Assembly: GCF_000002515.2 (NCBI RefSeq)
Contig: NC_006039.1
Span: forward strand, 1-64,000
Source of the DNA: Kluyveromyces lactis
Taxonomy: Eukaryota > Ascomycota > Saccharomycetes > Saccharomycetales > Saccharomycetaceae
Direction of reading: 5' to 3'
Length of the DNA stretch: 64,000 nucleotides
Every line of letters begins with the position of its first letter. Within the stretch, counting starts at the first letter, position 1. The translations under genes and the position numbers were made by a program. Positions 30,364 through 42,068 of the stretch are shown piece by piece. The notes beneath the pieces were generated by a model. That model worked only from the letters and a program-made list of their open reading frames with translations. It did not search any database and was not told the origin of the DNA.

Positions 30364-32007
30364 AAACTGATTATTGCTTTATGGTAATATGAAGGTTAAA
30401 CAGTAGAACCAAGGAGAACATCGTAAATGATGTCCTTGATAAATTAAAGTTCGTATACTAATCATCAAAGCCAACATCCAAAATACCTCATTGTTGGCCA
30501 CGAAGTCAGAGTGACATTTATTGGCATGTATTGATATGTTAGATTTATTGAAGCTGACAGTCATTTAGCTATTAATAAAAATTAAAAATAGAAATGATAG
30601 AAGGGATTTAGTGGTATCTCAACATATAAGATCTACAGATTGAATGATAGCTATTCAAGATAATATTTTAACTTGAACTCCAAAAAATAGTAGTAATTTA
30701 TCAGTTATTTACCTAAATATAAAAATATAGAGTATTTATTATCAATATACAATTTACATAGGTACAAGTGTATATTTTATTTTACAGTTAAATTTATGAA
30801 AAGTATAATTTATAATAACTCATAGTCAATATGTATGTCTTTATAGATTGGGGAAATTCTAAGTTAATTAGAATAAACTATTAATAAACAGTAAATATTA
30901 ATCGTATTATATATACATTTCATAAGAAGAGATACCTTATGTTGGTAAATGGAGTTGAGCTGTAAACTTAATGACTATGTTCTTCCTAGATTCAATTGAT
31001 ATTCCTTTAAGCCCTGCGGTCTTTTCCCGAAGCCTACTAACCATCTAAGCGAAGTCCTTATTACCGACTCTCAATGGCATCCAGTCCAATAGTACAAAGA
31101 AGTGTTAGAGGTGACAATTACAATAGTTTAACTTAGTTAGTTATAATTCTTTCTCGTTAAAATTTTAAGATAATGGGAGTCAAAATTCTAAAGGTATGTA
31201 GGCATTTTCTCGGTTTTGCACATTCAAAGGTTTTCTTCGGATATGATATACAATTTTTCACAATTTCAGCGCTGTATTAATTATACGTTTTGGAGTGACT
31301 TATACCAGTGAGACTCCCAAGAATATTGACATAAGAGAATTTTTTCTTCTGAGCAGTTCGAACTTACAAGACCTTTCTTACATGTTTTTATAAATGTACC
31401 ATACTTATTTGGAGTCGCATATATTTCAGTACGGTGAGCAGGAATATATTCTTTCAGAAAAAATGTTCTATTGACAGCCATGAAACTTTGTGCAAGGTTA
31501 TAAACTGCCGTTATGTTTCACCATTATAATAGTCTGAAATTCCTAATAAAGACAATTTATAAATTTTATTTTAACAATACTATTTAAATAGTTTATTCTT
31601 CGTTATCGGCCGATTGTTATTATCATATTTTCATTCAGAATTATTATAATAATTCAGAATTAATAATTTCCAGTAAGCACTATTCTTTTTGAAAGAATGA
31701 TTAATTGTTCCATTTGGGCTGACTGCATTAAAACCAACTTTATTTGCGGTATCTATAAAAACATGCTTACTTAAAGTCCAAATTATAAAATGAATTTCAT
31801 TGTACTCTTTGCGGAGCTCAATGAGCTCACAGTGCCGGATTTATAGTAAATTTAACCAGAAGTCAGCCAGTATTTTTTTTTCTCTTTTCCCGATCCAAGG
31901 TCATTATATACCAGTAGGACACTTTAGCTGATAGAATTTTGCAATTAATTATATATGGCTTTCTCCTGCTTTTGAGAAGAAAATCTTCCACATTGTTTAA
32001 GTTCGCA
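30364..32007. other. AT-rich gap with LTR fragments between HML and CHA1
   Basis: GAACCAAGGAGAACATCGTAA (30395-30425) and AAGTTCGTATACTAAT are LTR-derived. CCTACTAACCATCTAAGCG and GGCATCCAGTCCAATA near 31035-31093 are the 3' end of another decayed copy. Between them, 30550-30950 is extremely AT-rich and could hold a replication origin, which I cannot show. No gene is supported. The end of this stretch is the 3' side of CHA1. Confidence 0.5.
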
Positions 32008-33141
32008 CTACTGGAGTGTGTGTAACGAATGGGAATTCAGACGGCTCACACCAGTAGAAGGAAGCTCAAATTCACAATTAGTAAAACTAGATAACTCTTT
32101 AAGATCCTCTAAGCTTGTAGATGACCCACCACAACCGATCAAGATGACATAATCATCATCTTTAATGTCTGAACCGAGAATATTTTGTAGTTTATCGATA
32201 TTATACCCGAAGTATAACGTTGCCCCACACCCAGGTTCCGCAACTATGTTGGTATCGTTAGAAAATTGAAGGCAAGTTGAAATCACTTCAGTATCAGAGA
32301 TGACAGCTGACTTGCTTCCGTGACGTTTCACATTTTGGTAAGCCGTTGTTGATATGGTTGCTGTCCCTAGTGAAGTAGCACAACTGGATATTTTTTCAAA
32401 CTCCACTGGTGCTCCTACACGCAAAGAGGCGCTCAATACGTCTGTTCCCTTCGTTTCGACACATACTATCGGAATTTTGTCAGCTAAATTATACCGTTGC
32501 AAACCCAAAATCAACCCGTTATATAGACCTCCGCCTCCAAAACTGCAAACAATACCTTTAATTTTGGTTATAGGTATTTTTGAACTAGCCAAGACATCCA
32601 TGATTTCATCCACCATAAAGGAATGGCCTTCCCAAATTAGCGGATTATCGAAAGGATGGCTGTAAATTGGCTCGTATTTAAAGGAATCAAGTTTCTTCAT
32701 AAGGTGCTCCTTCATGAAAGAATCTGCCTCTTTCCAATGGTTACCATGAACAACAACATCTGCGCCGTAGGAGCGAATCTTTTCTATAATTCTTGGACGT
32801 GTTGCATTCGACACAACTACTGTACAGGGAACGTTCAATTCGAGGGACGCAACCGCCGCCGCCAATCCAGCGTTACCGCCAGAGCTAGCAAACACGTGAC
32901 CGATTTTTTCAGGCGAGGATTTCTTTATTTCTTCTACCTTTGTAGAGATTAAATGTCCGATACCTCTACTTTTGAAACTACCACTCGGCTGTAAAAATTC
33001 ATACTTCAAAAGCACTTGAGGGCCTTTACTTCTTTTGAATTGATGTTTCAATAACGGTGTTTTGCTGAACAATTGGGCTTTCATTATTAATCTATTAATA
33101 CTCGTTTGACTATATGAAGTTGGAAAGATATGGACATACAT
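32008..33141 (-). CDS. CHA1: Catabolic L-serine/L-threonine deaminase (PLP enzyme)
   Basis: The full frame is 377 residues, but starting at Met20 (33084, MKAQLFSKTPLL) gives 358 residues, matching the usual length and N-terminus of yeast Cha1. The PLP lysine lies in PSGSFKSRG (K57 of the long form), followed by FASSGGNAGLAAA and the glycine-rich phosphate loop SFGGGGLYNG. The enzyme converts serine or threonine to pyruvate or 2-oxobutyrate plus ammonia, letting them serve as nitrogen source. In S. cerevisiae CHA1 is also the first gene beside HML, in the same orientation, so this junction is ancestral. An AAATATATAAGTCC TATA region is near 33210. Confidence 0.93.
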   Translation of the reverse strand: MYVHIFPTSYSQTSINRLIMKAQLFSKTPLLKHQFKRSKGPQVLLKYEFLQPSGSFKSRGIGHLISTKVEEIKKSSPEKIGHVFASSGGNAGLAAAVASLELNVPCTVVVSNATRPRIIEKIRSYGADVVVHGNHWKEADSFMKEHLMKKLDSFKYEPIYSHPFDNPLIWEGHSFMVDEIMDVLASSKIPITKIKGIVCSFGGGGLYNGLILGLQRYNLADKIPIVCVETKGTDVLSASLRVGAPVEFEKISSCATSLGTATISTTAYQNVKRHGSKSAVISDTEVISTCLQFSNDTNIVAEPGCGATLYFGYNIDKLQNILGSDIKDDDYVILIGCGGSSTSLEDLKELSSFTNCEFELPSTGVSRLNSHSLHTLQ

Positions 33142-33947
33142 TTAGCTTTCAAGATGAAGAGGTCGAACTGAAGATTGGATTCAGAGATCATCTCAGCACA
33201 CCCCCCTAAATATATAAGTCCCTGCTATGAAAGATAACCGAGCATTAGATGGTTGCCTTATCTATACGAAGCATTGAGATGCCTGTCATTTCCTTATAAT
33301 ACAGGTACAAAAAAACTGACAAATGCAAATACAAATCCACTACGGAAATATATATCCGGATATTTGGACTATCTTATTTAAGTTTTTCTCTGTTGGTAGA
33401 GATGTCTTCTGTGGTCCCCAAAAAATGAGATCTTGAGAGCCCAAAACCCCAGACCTCCAAAATAGGCAAACCACGAAACATTTTTCCAAATTTGTCGGCA
33501 GCTCATCTCATTGTTCTCGAGACAAAAAAAATATGAAATCAGAAAACAATACACCATGCCAGATTAGATTTGATGTTCAAGATGGTTAGAAGGTAAGAAG
33601 AAATGAGGAACTAGTAACAAGACAAAGAGCGAAATAATGGACATATTCTACTGACTTGAAGATCTCTCCGTTTTTGTTTCAATTTAAATTTCAGACTGGT
33701 ATAAGCATGTTCTCATTCTCTTAACAGCTCTGAGTAAATAATCATTAGAAGTGTATTTTTTATTATTTTTTTCTTGTCTCTTTTGGACTGTTTTTTTTCC
33801 TTTTGACTAAATAGCCATACCCATACACAGTTTATCTGTCTGTTCAGCATAGATACAGCACAACACACCATCTTGTAAGTAAGAGATCTAGTGAGAGGGG
33901 GGGTGAAACTGAATTAAGAGTTAGAAGAGTGTTGTTACTCGAAAGGA
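33142..33947. other. Divergent CHA1-VAC17 promoter region
   Basis: These 806 bp between two divergently transcribed genes contain a TATA region for CHA1 near 33210 and a G8 run near 33897, about 50 bp before the VAC17 ATG. No gene is seen. Confidence 0.5.
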
Positions 33948-35330
33948 ATGGAAGATATGAGGTACGTAGCCGAGAGGCTAGTTATCCGGTGTAATGAAGC
34001 CGTTATGCAACTTGAGCTGTCCATCCAGCGAAAGATGTGTGAGTTTGATCCAAACAATTCTCACTGTTTTATACAGGTACAGGAGTACTATTCATTCCTG
34101 GCAAGACTAAGCTCTTTGAAGTTACGTGCTGAGCATGTTCAAGAAAGTCTACGTCACCAAAGGAAAGATCCAAATGATGTCTGTATCGAATATGAGACTT
34201 TGGAGAAACTGATCTACGAATTTCAAGATATAACAATGAGTTTAAACGAAGTGGCCAGGGCATATCAAAGTCCTACAAAATCAGCTCGTTCAGGGTCCAG
34301 TAAAGAATCATCTGTTATCCCTTTGAAAACCCTGAAGATCATTGAAAGGAACAGGGATTCTTTAATAGGCACTTCTCCAATGAAAAAAAGCCTATCCCAG
34401 CTGAAAAAGGAAGAACACAATCAGTCACTACCAGCAAAGAGAAATGTGAGGTTTCAAGAAGATGATTTAGATATTTTGCACCATTTGCATTCTGTAAAAA
34501 GAGCCAATTCTTTACCTGGATCACCAATGCCGGATACACTACTGGAATCGCAGATGTTCTCCCGAGAACATAAAACTCTTCGAATGGCGAAATCATATGA
34601 TGTGGGCTTGAATGGTAGAGCAAAGAAGAATGCGGACTGGGAATTCTTCAAAAACAAAAACCGTTTATCACTGTCAGTTTTTGATGATGTAAATACAGAT
34701 GCTAGTGATGAAGAAACCGTAATATCGGTATCCCCACCAAATATATCATATTATCTATCCCAAAATGAAGATCAATATCCATCTAAACAGGTAAGGCGCT
34801 GTAATTCTCATGAAAGCATTCTTTCTAGGAAAATTCTATCACCTTCAACTCCAGCTAACCTAATAATGAGACCAACGTACCAATCTGTTTGGCAGAAAAA
34901 GGCCATCGTCACAAAACCAACAATAAGCTGTAGTACTTCGAATTCAACCGCTTCGCCAACTATCGGGTCACCGCATCTATCAAAAGATATGTTGAGCCAG
35001 TTCGTAACAGCTCCACCATCTAAGAAGTATAGAGGATGGTTCAGTTCGTCCAACTCAACCCCATTTGCATCCTCTATTTTTCAAAAGTGGTTTAATTCGG
35101 ACTCTCTAGTAACGAAAGAAATTGGAAATCCTGATAATTCGTCTCCATCGAGTGGACGACCCATTGTGGAAAATCGACAACGGCATTCAAGCTCTAACAG
35201 TTACTCTACATCGATAGTAATAGGACCGAATGGCGCAAAGTTCATCCGTGGGCTAAATGACCCATTAGTAACTTGTACTGTTTCATATAATGAACTTCAA
35301 GAGGCATTGAACACTGAATTTAACTTCTGA
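33948..35330 (+). CDS. VAC17: Vacuole inheritance adaptor Vac17
   Basis: This is a 460-residue hydrophilic protein; identity rests on the conserved order (CHA1-VAC17-MRC1, same strands as S. cerevisiae chromosome III) and protein character. The N-terminal 110 residues are predicted helical and leucine-rich (coiled-coil; RLVIRCNEAVMQLELSIQRK), corresponding to the Myo2-tail binding end. The rest is low-complexity and Ser/Pro-rich with SP sites (TSPMKKS, PGSPMPD, LSPSTP) that fit Cdk1 and PAK phosphorylation control of Vac17 turnover. Vac17 links Vac8 on the vacuole membrane to myosin Myo2 so that the vacuole is carried to the bud. Confidence 0.8.
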   Translation: MEDMRYVAERLVIRCNEAVMQLELSIQRKMCEFDPNNSHCFIQVQEYYSFLARLSSLKLRAEHVQESLRHQRKDPNDVCIEYETLEKLIYEFQDITMSLNEVARAYQSPTKSARSGSSKESSVIPLKTLKIIERNRDSLIGTSPMKKSLSQLKKEEHNQSLPAKRNVRFQEDDLDILHHLHSVKRANSLPGSPMPDTLLESQMFSREHKTLRMAKSYDVGLNGRAKKNADWEFFKNKNRLSLSVFDDVNTDASDEETVISVSPPNISYYLSQNEDQYPSKQVRRCNSHESILSRKILSPSTPANLIMRPTYQSVWQKKAIVTKPTISCSTSNSTASPTIGSPHLSKDMLSQFVTAPPSKKYRGWFSSSNSTPFASSIFQKWFNSDSLVTKEIGNPDNSSPSSGRPIVENRQRHSSSNSYSTSIVIGPNGAKFIRGLNDPLVTCTVSYNELQEALNTEFNF

Positions 35331-35396
35331 TATAATGATTATACAAATGTAATTTTAAGAGATTTTATAATGAAATTGACATATTAGTTGGATGGG

Positions 35397-38174
35397 TCAG
35401 GTGAAACTATCGGAATTGGAGTCAAACAAGCTAGATGTTGGTTTGCGTACCAACGGTGTGGATTTTCGGCCTTGGGGTGCCTTCAATTTTCTCTTTTTAC
35501 CCAAGAAAGTGATGGCAGATCGAGAACCAGAGGCTACTCTATAAGATTTAGATATAGTAACAGTTTTGATCCCCGTTTTGAACTTGTCATTAACATCTGA
35601 GTTTGACGAAAAAGACTTTACGATGCTGGGCAATTTGAAGTCCAGAGATGTACCATCCACATCATCAAAGAAGGCGGAGTTTCTATTCCTTTGAGGGGAA
35701 TCGAGAGATTTAATATTGCTTCGCTGTTTCAAAGATTCCAAATCCTCAGTTGCATCATGTGCTGCTTCAGTGACCTCAAATTCATTGATATCATCATCTT
35801 TTGCACTTAAAAACGATAATGAACTCTGAACAAACTCTTCTGATATGACAATTTTCTTCTTTCCCATCTCATCTCGAGTATTGCTGAATGATGTGACAGC
35901 AGGGATTGACTTTCTAGTTATATCTTCCACCATACTATCGAAAAAGGCTTTTGATTTTGAGTTATTGACTACACCGTCCACATTTTCTAGTAGCTTTTGT
36001 TTCATTATTTCTCTTCTTTTTTCCCTAAACTGTCGTAGTAACTCATCCTCATCATCGCTTAACTCAAGATCTAGTGCTCCTCGGCCACGTTTACGAAAGC
36101 CTCCGGTATTGATATCATGTAAGATTTTATTTATCATCCTTTCGTCCATTTCTTTGTTCTCTAAGGCTAACCTTTCTCTTATTGAAGCGGTATCAAACTT
36201 GCTTTTGGAAAAATCATCTATCATGGTATCCAAATCTGAGTCATAGTCATCTGAATTCTCTCCGTCAGCACCACCAACACCATGCCATTCATCCTCAGAT
36301 TCTTCTGCTTCCATTTCCAATATTTTGTTGAGACCAGTTGATTTAAGTACTTGCTTCCGCTTTTTTGCTGCCTCTATTTCCATTCTTCGGCGCATTTTAG
36401 CCCTTTCTTGAAGCCTATTCCTTTCTACTTCGTCGAGCTCGTCCTCTGAGGAATCAGAGTCTACTGAGGAATCGGAACTTAACTCTCCCACCAATAATTT
36501 CGCTGAATGTGATCTGTTCATCTTCAGTTCTGAATTTGAAGGCACATTTCTGTCACTTTGATCAGCACCATCATTTTCCGTTACATTTGAGGAAGTTAAA
36601 TTATCGCCATAATGCCCTAAATTGATGCCAATCGGCTCCTGGGTGACTTCATTATCATCACTTGACGAAGAACTCTCGTCATCATCTATTATAGGATTGT
36701 TGTTTTTATGGGCTGCCGATGTATCCGCGCTATCTTCGTCTGAACCAGTGGACCCGTGTAGCCCTAAATGCTGCTCGACATCACTATCTGATAAGCTTAA
36801 ATCACTCTCCATCACATCGCTATCAGGGACATCGGATGCGCTACCAGAAGATGCAGCTTTACTCGTATCTTTTGATTTCTCTCTTTCTCTTTTTTCTCTT
36901 AGTTTAACTCTCCTATTCCTTTCAAGCTCTTGCTCTAGAAGCTTTTCAACTTGAATCTTTTCATCTTCAATCGCTTCAAGTGATATTCCTTTTTTACCGG
37001 ATATTTCTCTTCTAAATTCAAGTATCTGGTCTCTGTTCTTTGTTTTCAAAGATGTAAACAATTCCTTCAAAGAGTCAACTGTAGAAACATGCATGTTCTT
37101 TGCTTTAGTAGCCTTATTCCTGGATCTCTTAGCTTTAATCAGCAATAATGCTGCCTTGGACGATTGTGATTTATAGTCATCTTCAGATTCGGACGAAGAG
37201 TTCAGTTCAATAACATTTTGTGGACTATTTTTCATAGTAATGGCAATAATCCCATTCATATTAGTAACAACACTCTTCTGTTTCGTGACTAACTCTTGAG
37301 TAGATGCCATATCTTTCAATTCATCAGCATCATTTTCCTCATCTGAAAGATCTTCTGCGTTGGATGACTCCGAATCATCAAAAGCTGCAATGAACTGTTC
37401 AGGGAGGTATTTCTTTCGGACAGCCTTTAATGGTGCTACAGGTAAATGTGGTTCTTCTATAGTATCTTTTATAAGAGGCACGGCTTTCTCCTTTTCAGCA
37501 ACATCAAGTTGAGTAGCGACCACTTTTTGCTCATTCTCTATTTGAGTTCCATTTGGTTTAGTTGCCAGTAGTCCTTCATTGTTGTTTGTTGTCAACTTAA
37601 ATGTAAACGAAGTATTTCGAAAGGAAGTTTCTTTACTGTGCAGCAATTTACTTTCGGTTGCAGCTTTATCAAGAGTGTGTTCATCTGGTGTAGTCTGTGT
37701 AATTTCCTCATTGTTCAATTGTGTGTCTAAATCTTGCTGTTGTCTATCAATGGTTCTGTTGGTGCCCTCCAGTGCCTGAGTATTTACTTGAGTCTTTGCC
37801 AGCCAAGATGAAGAGAATGTAGGAATTAATTGTGTCTGAGATATTGGATGTTTTTTCTGTTGGATTTCCACTTCACGCTGCTTTGGTACTGCAGCAGTTT
37901 CACGCATTGCCTCAAACTCATCGTCCAACTCTTTACCTTCATACAAATCGGTATCACTGTAGAAGAATGTGCTTTTTTTACTGTTATCAATTGCCGAAGC
38001 AGTGCTATCATCTGAATCTCCATTTAGTCTCTTTTTGACTCTTTCAAGCAGATTCTCTGCTAGAAACTTGTGCTCTCCCACGTTCAGCTCTTCATCTTCT
38101 GCATCGTTCGCTTTAGAATATGTTTTGCCTTTCTTTTTATGAATGCCAACGTTCAAATCATCTAGTAGGTCCAT
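35397..38174 (-). CDS. MRC1: Replication checkpoint mediator Mrc1 (claspin)
   Basis: From the ATG at 38174 (MDLLDDLNVGIH) the protein is 925 residues; the longer frame uses TTG. It is highly acidic and serine-rich with many SQ/TQ pairs in the N-terminal half (TTNNNEG, STQELVTKQ, AKTQVNTQAL) suitable for Mec1 phosphorylation. Two acidic coiled-coil stretches (NRLQERAKMRRRMEIEAAKK) match the MRC1-like central region. The C-terminal part ends with basic segments. Mrc1 travels with the replication fork with Tof1/Csm3 and relays stalled-fork signals to Rad53. Position beside KRR1 and VAC17 supports the name. It is somewhat shorter than S. cerevisiae Mrc1, as expected for a fast-evolving protein. 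Confidence 0.85.
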   Translation of the reverse strand: MDLLDDLNVGIHKKKGKTYSKANDAEDEELNVGEHKFLAENLLERVKKRLNGDSDDSTASAIDNSKKSTFFYSDTDLYEGKELDDEFEAMRETAAVPKQREVEIQQKKHPISQTQLIPTFSSSWLAKTQVNTQALEGTNRTIDRQQQDLDTQLNNEEITQTTPDEHTLDKAATESKLLHSKETSFRNTSFTFKLTTNNNEGLLATKPNGTQIENEQKVVATQLDVAEKEKAVPLIKDTIEEPHLPVAPLKAVRKKYLPEQFIAAFDDSESSNAEDLSDEENDADELKDMASTQELVTKQKSVVTNMNGIIAITMKNSPQNVIELNSSSESEDDYKSQSSKAALLLIKAKRSRNKATKAKNMHVSTVDSLKELFTSLKTKNRDQILEFRREISGKKGISLEAIEDEKIQVEKLLEQELERNRRVKLREKREREKSKDTSKAASSGSASDVPDSDVMESDLSLSDSDVEQHLGLHGSTGSDEDSADTSAAHKNNNPIIDDDESSSSSDDNEVTQEPIGINLGHYGDNLTSSNVTENDGADQSDRNVPSNSELKMNRSHSAKLLVGELSSDSSVDSDSSEDELDEVERNRLQERAKMRRRMEIEAAKKRKQVLKSTGLNKILEMEAEESEDEWHGVGGADGENSDDYDSDLDTMIDDFSKSKFDTASIRERLALENKEMDERMINKILHDINTGGFRKRGRGALDLELSDDEDELLRQFREKRREIMKQKLLENVDGVVNNSKSKAFFDSMVEDITRKSIPAVTSFSNTRDEMGKKKIVISEEFVQSSLSFLSAKDDDINEFEVTEAAHDATEDLESLKQRSNIKSLDSPQRNRNSAFFDDVDGTSLDFKLPSIVKSFSSNSDVNDKFKTGIKTVTISKSYRVASGSRSAITFLGKKRKLKAPQGRKSTPLVRKPTSSLFDSNSDSFT

Positions 38175-38583
38175 TCTGCACTTGATAATGTGCCGAAGTG
38201 TTTGCAAGGTGTTGAATTCCTTTAATAAAACGGTTATAATAATGCCTTACCTGGTAACATTATCGTGCTTATAAGATTGGGCTGCGAGCCTTAAATATTT
38301 ACGCGTTTTCTCATTTTTCTTTTCAAAAAACCTTCTTGATCGTACGTACTATATTTTTGTCACACCGCAGGTTTTGACATAAGGAAAAGCAAGAACGTTG
38401 CTGGCATGAATGATAGTTAGTGAAAAGCGTATACGTGGTCCATAAATATAATCGTAAAGTGTCTACTGGGACGATTTTTGAACAAAGCAACTGGTTGAAA
38501 CTTAACTTAAAACTATATTTCTTAATTTGAGTCATGAGAAAAGGATGGAAACGCGATTATATAATAAAATACTTACTAGCGCT
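38175..38583. other. MRC1 promoter and KRR1 3' region
   Basis: No gene is seen. Cell-cycle MCB-type ACGCGT is not perfect, but TTACGCGTTTTC near 38299 (ACGCGT core at 38301-38306) lies about 130 bp upstream of the MRC1 ATG. That matches G1/S control of this gene by the MBF factor in other yeasts. Confidence 0.55.
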
Positions 38584-39579
<996 letters not shown>

Positions 39580-39723
39580 TCAACTCACGACTAAATCAAT
39601 ATCTACCTCTTTTTCCGATACTTGTGAGTTCGCAAAATTGTCTGTTGGCCTTTAGTACGCTTCAAGCTAAACTAGGGTTTTATAAGCGGATACTGAAGAC
39701 AATGTGGTGCAGTGAGGCCATGT

Positions 39724-39749
39724 CATCTCATCTCATCTCATCTCATCGC
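39724..39749 (-). promoter_or_regulatory. PAC motif in a GATGA pentamer repeat (KRR1 promoter)
   Basis: On the minus strand GCGATGAG is followed by four further GATGA units. GCGATGAG is the PAC element of RNA polymerase I and ribosome-biogenesis genes. It lies about 150-170 bp upstream of the KRR1 ATG. Confidence 0.8.
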
Positions 39750-40059
39750 ATCACTTATAATTCATTCGAAACTATTTTTTCCATTTTTATTTTTTTTCCT
39801 TTGCCAATTTCATTATCACTGCAATCTCGTGCAGTAGTAAACAAGAAACACAGACGGAGCATCATAATTTCTTTTTAACGAAGACGATGGTTCAAATCGT
39901 TGCTCAGTTTCTGAAATCGAAGATTGAGGAGAGTTTACATTTATGCACTTGCATGCAGCTGCTGAGGTGCTATAGTATCCATTCATCCTAATCATTTCTG
40001 TACTAGTTGGATAGGATTTTTTTGCAGGATCTTCGAACTTTAACGGATCATAATTCGCA

Positions 40060-40410
40060 ATGGCCAAGAAACAGGATAATGCTAGGTCGAGGAAGAACGG
40101 TAACTCATCTTTCAATCATAGTGATAATAAGATTTCTAAAAAGCATAGCATGAAGAACAATATGAAATCTAACAAGAAGAAAAATCAAATGCAAGTTAGA
40201 CAGTTAGACAAGCTTGACTTGAGCATAGCGGACATTGTACCCAATAAAGCTCAAAAGAAACCGAGGTCATCTGCCAGTCTTGAAGGTCAAAAGGTCAGAG
40301 AGCATTATAAGGAAGACAAAGAGGTAGTAAAGAAGCACGATAAAGAAAAGAAGGCTACTGAAAAGAAAATTGAAGATCAGCTTGAGCTGATATCCGGCTT
40401 TTCTCTATAA
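40060..40410 (+). CDS. ADF1: Small basic nuclear protein Adf1
   Basis: This is a 116-residue, very lysine-rich protein. It ends ELISGFSL, matching the MISGFSL terminus of S. cerevisiae Adf1, and lies at the same place between KRR1 and MIC10. The S. cerevisiae gene opposes the dubious FYV5 frame and is reported as a transcriptional repressor of it. In this yeast the role is unknown. Charge (about a third K/R) suggests nucleic-acid binding in the nucleus. Confidence 0.85.
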   Translation: MAKKQDNARSRKNGNSSFNHSDNKISKKHSMKNNMKSNKKKNQMQVRQLDKLDLSIADIVPNKAQKKPRSSASLEGQKVREHYKEDKEVVKKHDKEKKATEKKIEDQLELISGFSL

Positions 40411-40900
40411 CGCTTGCCCTATGTTCACGCTTTTATTTTTCTGCATTTGATAACCTTAATCTTATAAAGGGAAAAACACTCACTGTATGCTTATCACCAA
40501 TCATATTGGTCTGTGATATGGACTTTATCGCGTAATTTGAGAAAGTGGCCCATGGAATTACAACGAATAGGTGTACATAACAACTTAGTCTTTCAATTTT
40601 TTTTTATATACATCTCTATTTTGTATAAACAACTAAAACATCCCTTTCGATAGACGATAAATACCCAATATTTTGAAATTATTTTCGGTTTGGAAATGGG
40701 GAGTGCGCCTGTGAATGTCTATGTATAGCTGTATGGGTTCTTCATGAATATGTGTAGCGTTTGAATTTTTTGTCTTAAAATATACACCAAATCTAATTTT
40801 GTTTGAAAGAAACATTGCTGCACTTGCGTTATGCACATCGTTAAATCTTATCACCGTCTCTAAAACAAATCACAGATAAAAGCTTGGACACTGTCCCTTC
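40411..40900. other. Convergent gap ADF1-MIC10, no gene seen
   Basis: These 490 bp contain the 3' ends of both genes. TTTTTTTTTATATACATC near 40599 is a typical yeast 3'-end signal. The 73-codon minus-strand frame here overlaps it and is probably chance. Confidence 0.5.
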
Positions 40901-41149
40901 TCAGGCGTTGACCTTTCTTAGACCAGCATTGGTGCGGAAAATAGCATCACCTTCGGCGTAACCTCTGCCTAAACCAAAGCCGACACCAACCCACACAGGG
41001 AATGCACGACGCTTAAAGAATAAAACAGAAGCGACAATACCGACACCAGCGCCTAAAGCAGTCTTAGCGACTACATTGGATAAGACAACGTCCCATCTTT
41101 TATCCAAAATAGAAGGTACAGCTTTGGTGGTTTGAACTTGTTCGGACAT
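40901..41149 (-). CDS. MIC10: MICOS subunit Mic10
   Basis: From ATG 41149 the protein is 82 residues (the longer frame begins with TTG). It is built of two short transmembrane helices with the glycine-zipper motifs that define Mic10: G33-A-G-V-G37 in the first and G55-V-G-F-G-L-G61 in the second, joined by a basic loop FKRRAF. Mic10 oligomerises in the inner mitochondrial membrane and bends it at crista junctions. Position next to PRD1 matches YCL057C-A in S. cerevisiae. Confidence 0.95.
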   Translation of the reverse strand: MSEQVQTTKAVPSILDKRWDVVLSNVVAKTALGAGVGIVASVLFFKRRAFPVWVGVGFGLGRGYAEGDAIFRTNAGLRKVNA

Positions 41150-42068
41150 GACTGAGTTGCTAATTTTGTTAAAATTTACTTGATTCCAAAGTACCACAGA
41201 TGATATCAATTGCCAATACCCCAGGTATTCTTACCGAAAGTGTCTTAACCTATGGCAAACAACGGCTGTTTTCTTCGTCTTAATTATTCATTTTTCAAGA
41301 ATCAACTATTTCTTTCAATTCCAATTGGGCTTAGAATCTATTTCCTGCGCAAACCACGGTAAAAGACGCAATAGTTATATACTTTCTCCGGGTAACAGCT
41401 CATTATTTCTTCGAAATCGAGAAACATTGCGACACTACTACAGTGTGCCGATGGATCAGATATAGGTGTCAAAAAAGTTTGCAGTGCATAGAAAAAATGG
41501 TATGGTATATCTAATGTCTCCATCATGTATTTCTTATTTTCGAATTTTATGCTGCGTATATAGGAGATCATAATTAAATTAATACCAAATCATATACTTT
41601 ACAGATAGTTTACAAACGAGCATGATCATAGTTACAACAACAACTCTTGCAGCAAGATAATTATTAGATATGACATTTTGATGAATTTTCGAGTAGGTTC
41701 TGATGGAATCAATTTACTGTTTGTTTCGAACAATAAATCATGATATTACCATCCATGTTCAAAAAATAAAAAAAAGCCCCCGTAATAAAAGTAAGAAAGC
41801 TATGCGGCTCCCAGATCGAGCAACTAACATTAATAGTGTCTACAATGCTATCATATTTTTCAGAAGCCCGTCTATCGTAAAGAACATTTTTGTATCTATC
41901 ATGTCAGAAATTTAACTGTCACTGACTTCTTCTCTAGGAAATGTTTCTCTGGGATCCTCCACAGAATTATATTTTATAAAAAAGTTGGAAAAAAGAAGAC
42001 ATCAGATTCAGTACTTTTGAATCAGTTCGGTAGTTTTGCCGTTAGAGAAGTAAACAATAGGATAACTC
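41150..42068. other. Divergent MIC10-PRD1 region, no gene seen
   Basis: This 0.9-kb AT-rich gap has two small overlapping frames (minus 41338-41571, plus 41703-41915), neither with recognisable content. The size is larger than needed for two housekeeping promoters, so a small gene or RNA here is not excluded. Confidence 0.45.

Noticed and set aside
36622-36954. Serine/leucine-rich frames opposite MRC1
   Set aside because: They are the reverse complement of acidic, serine-rich MRC1 coding sequence.
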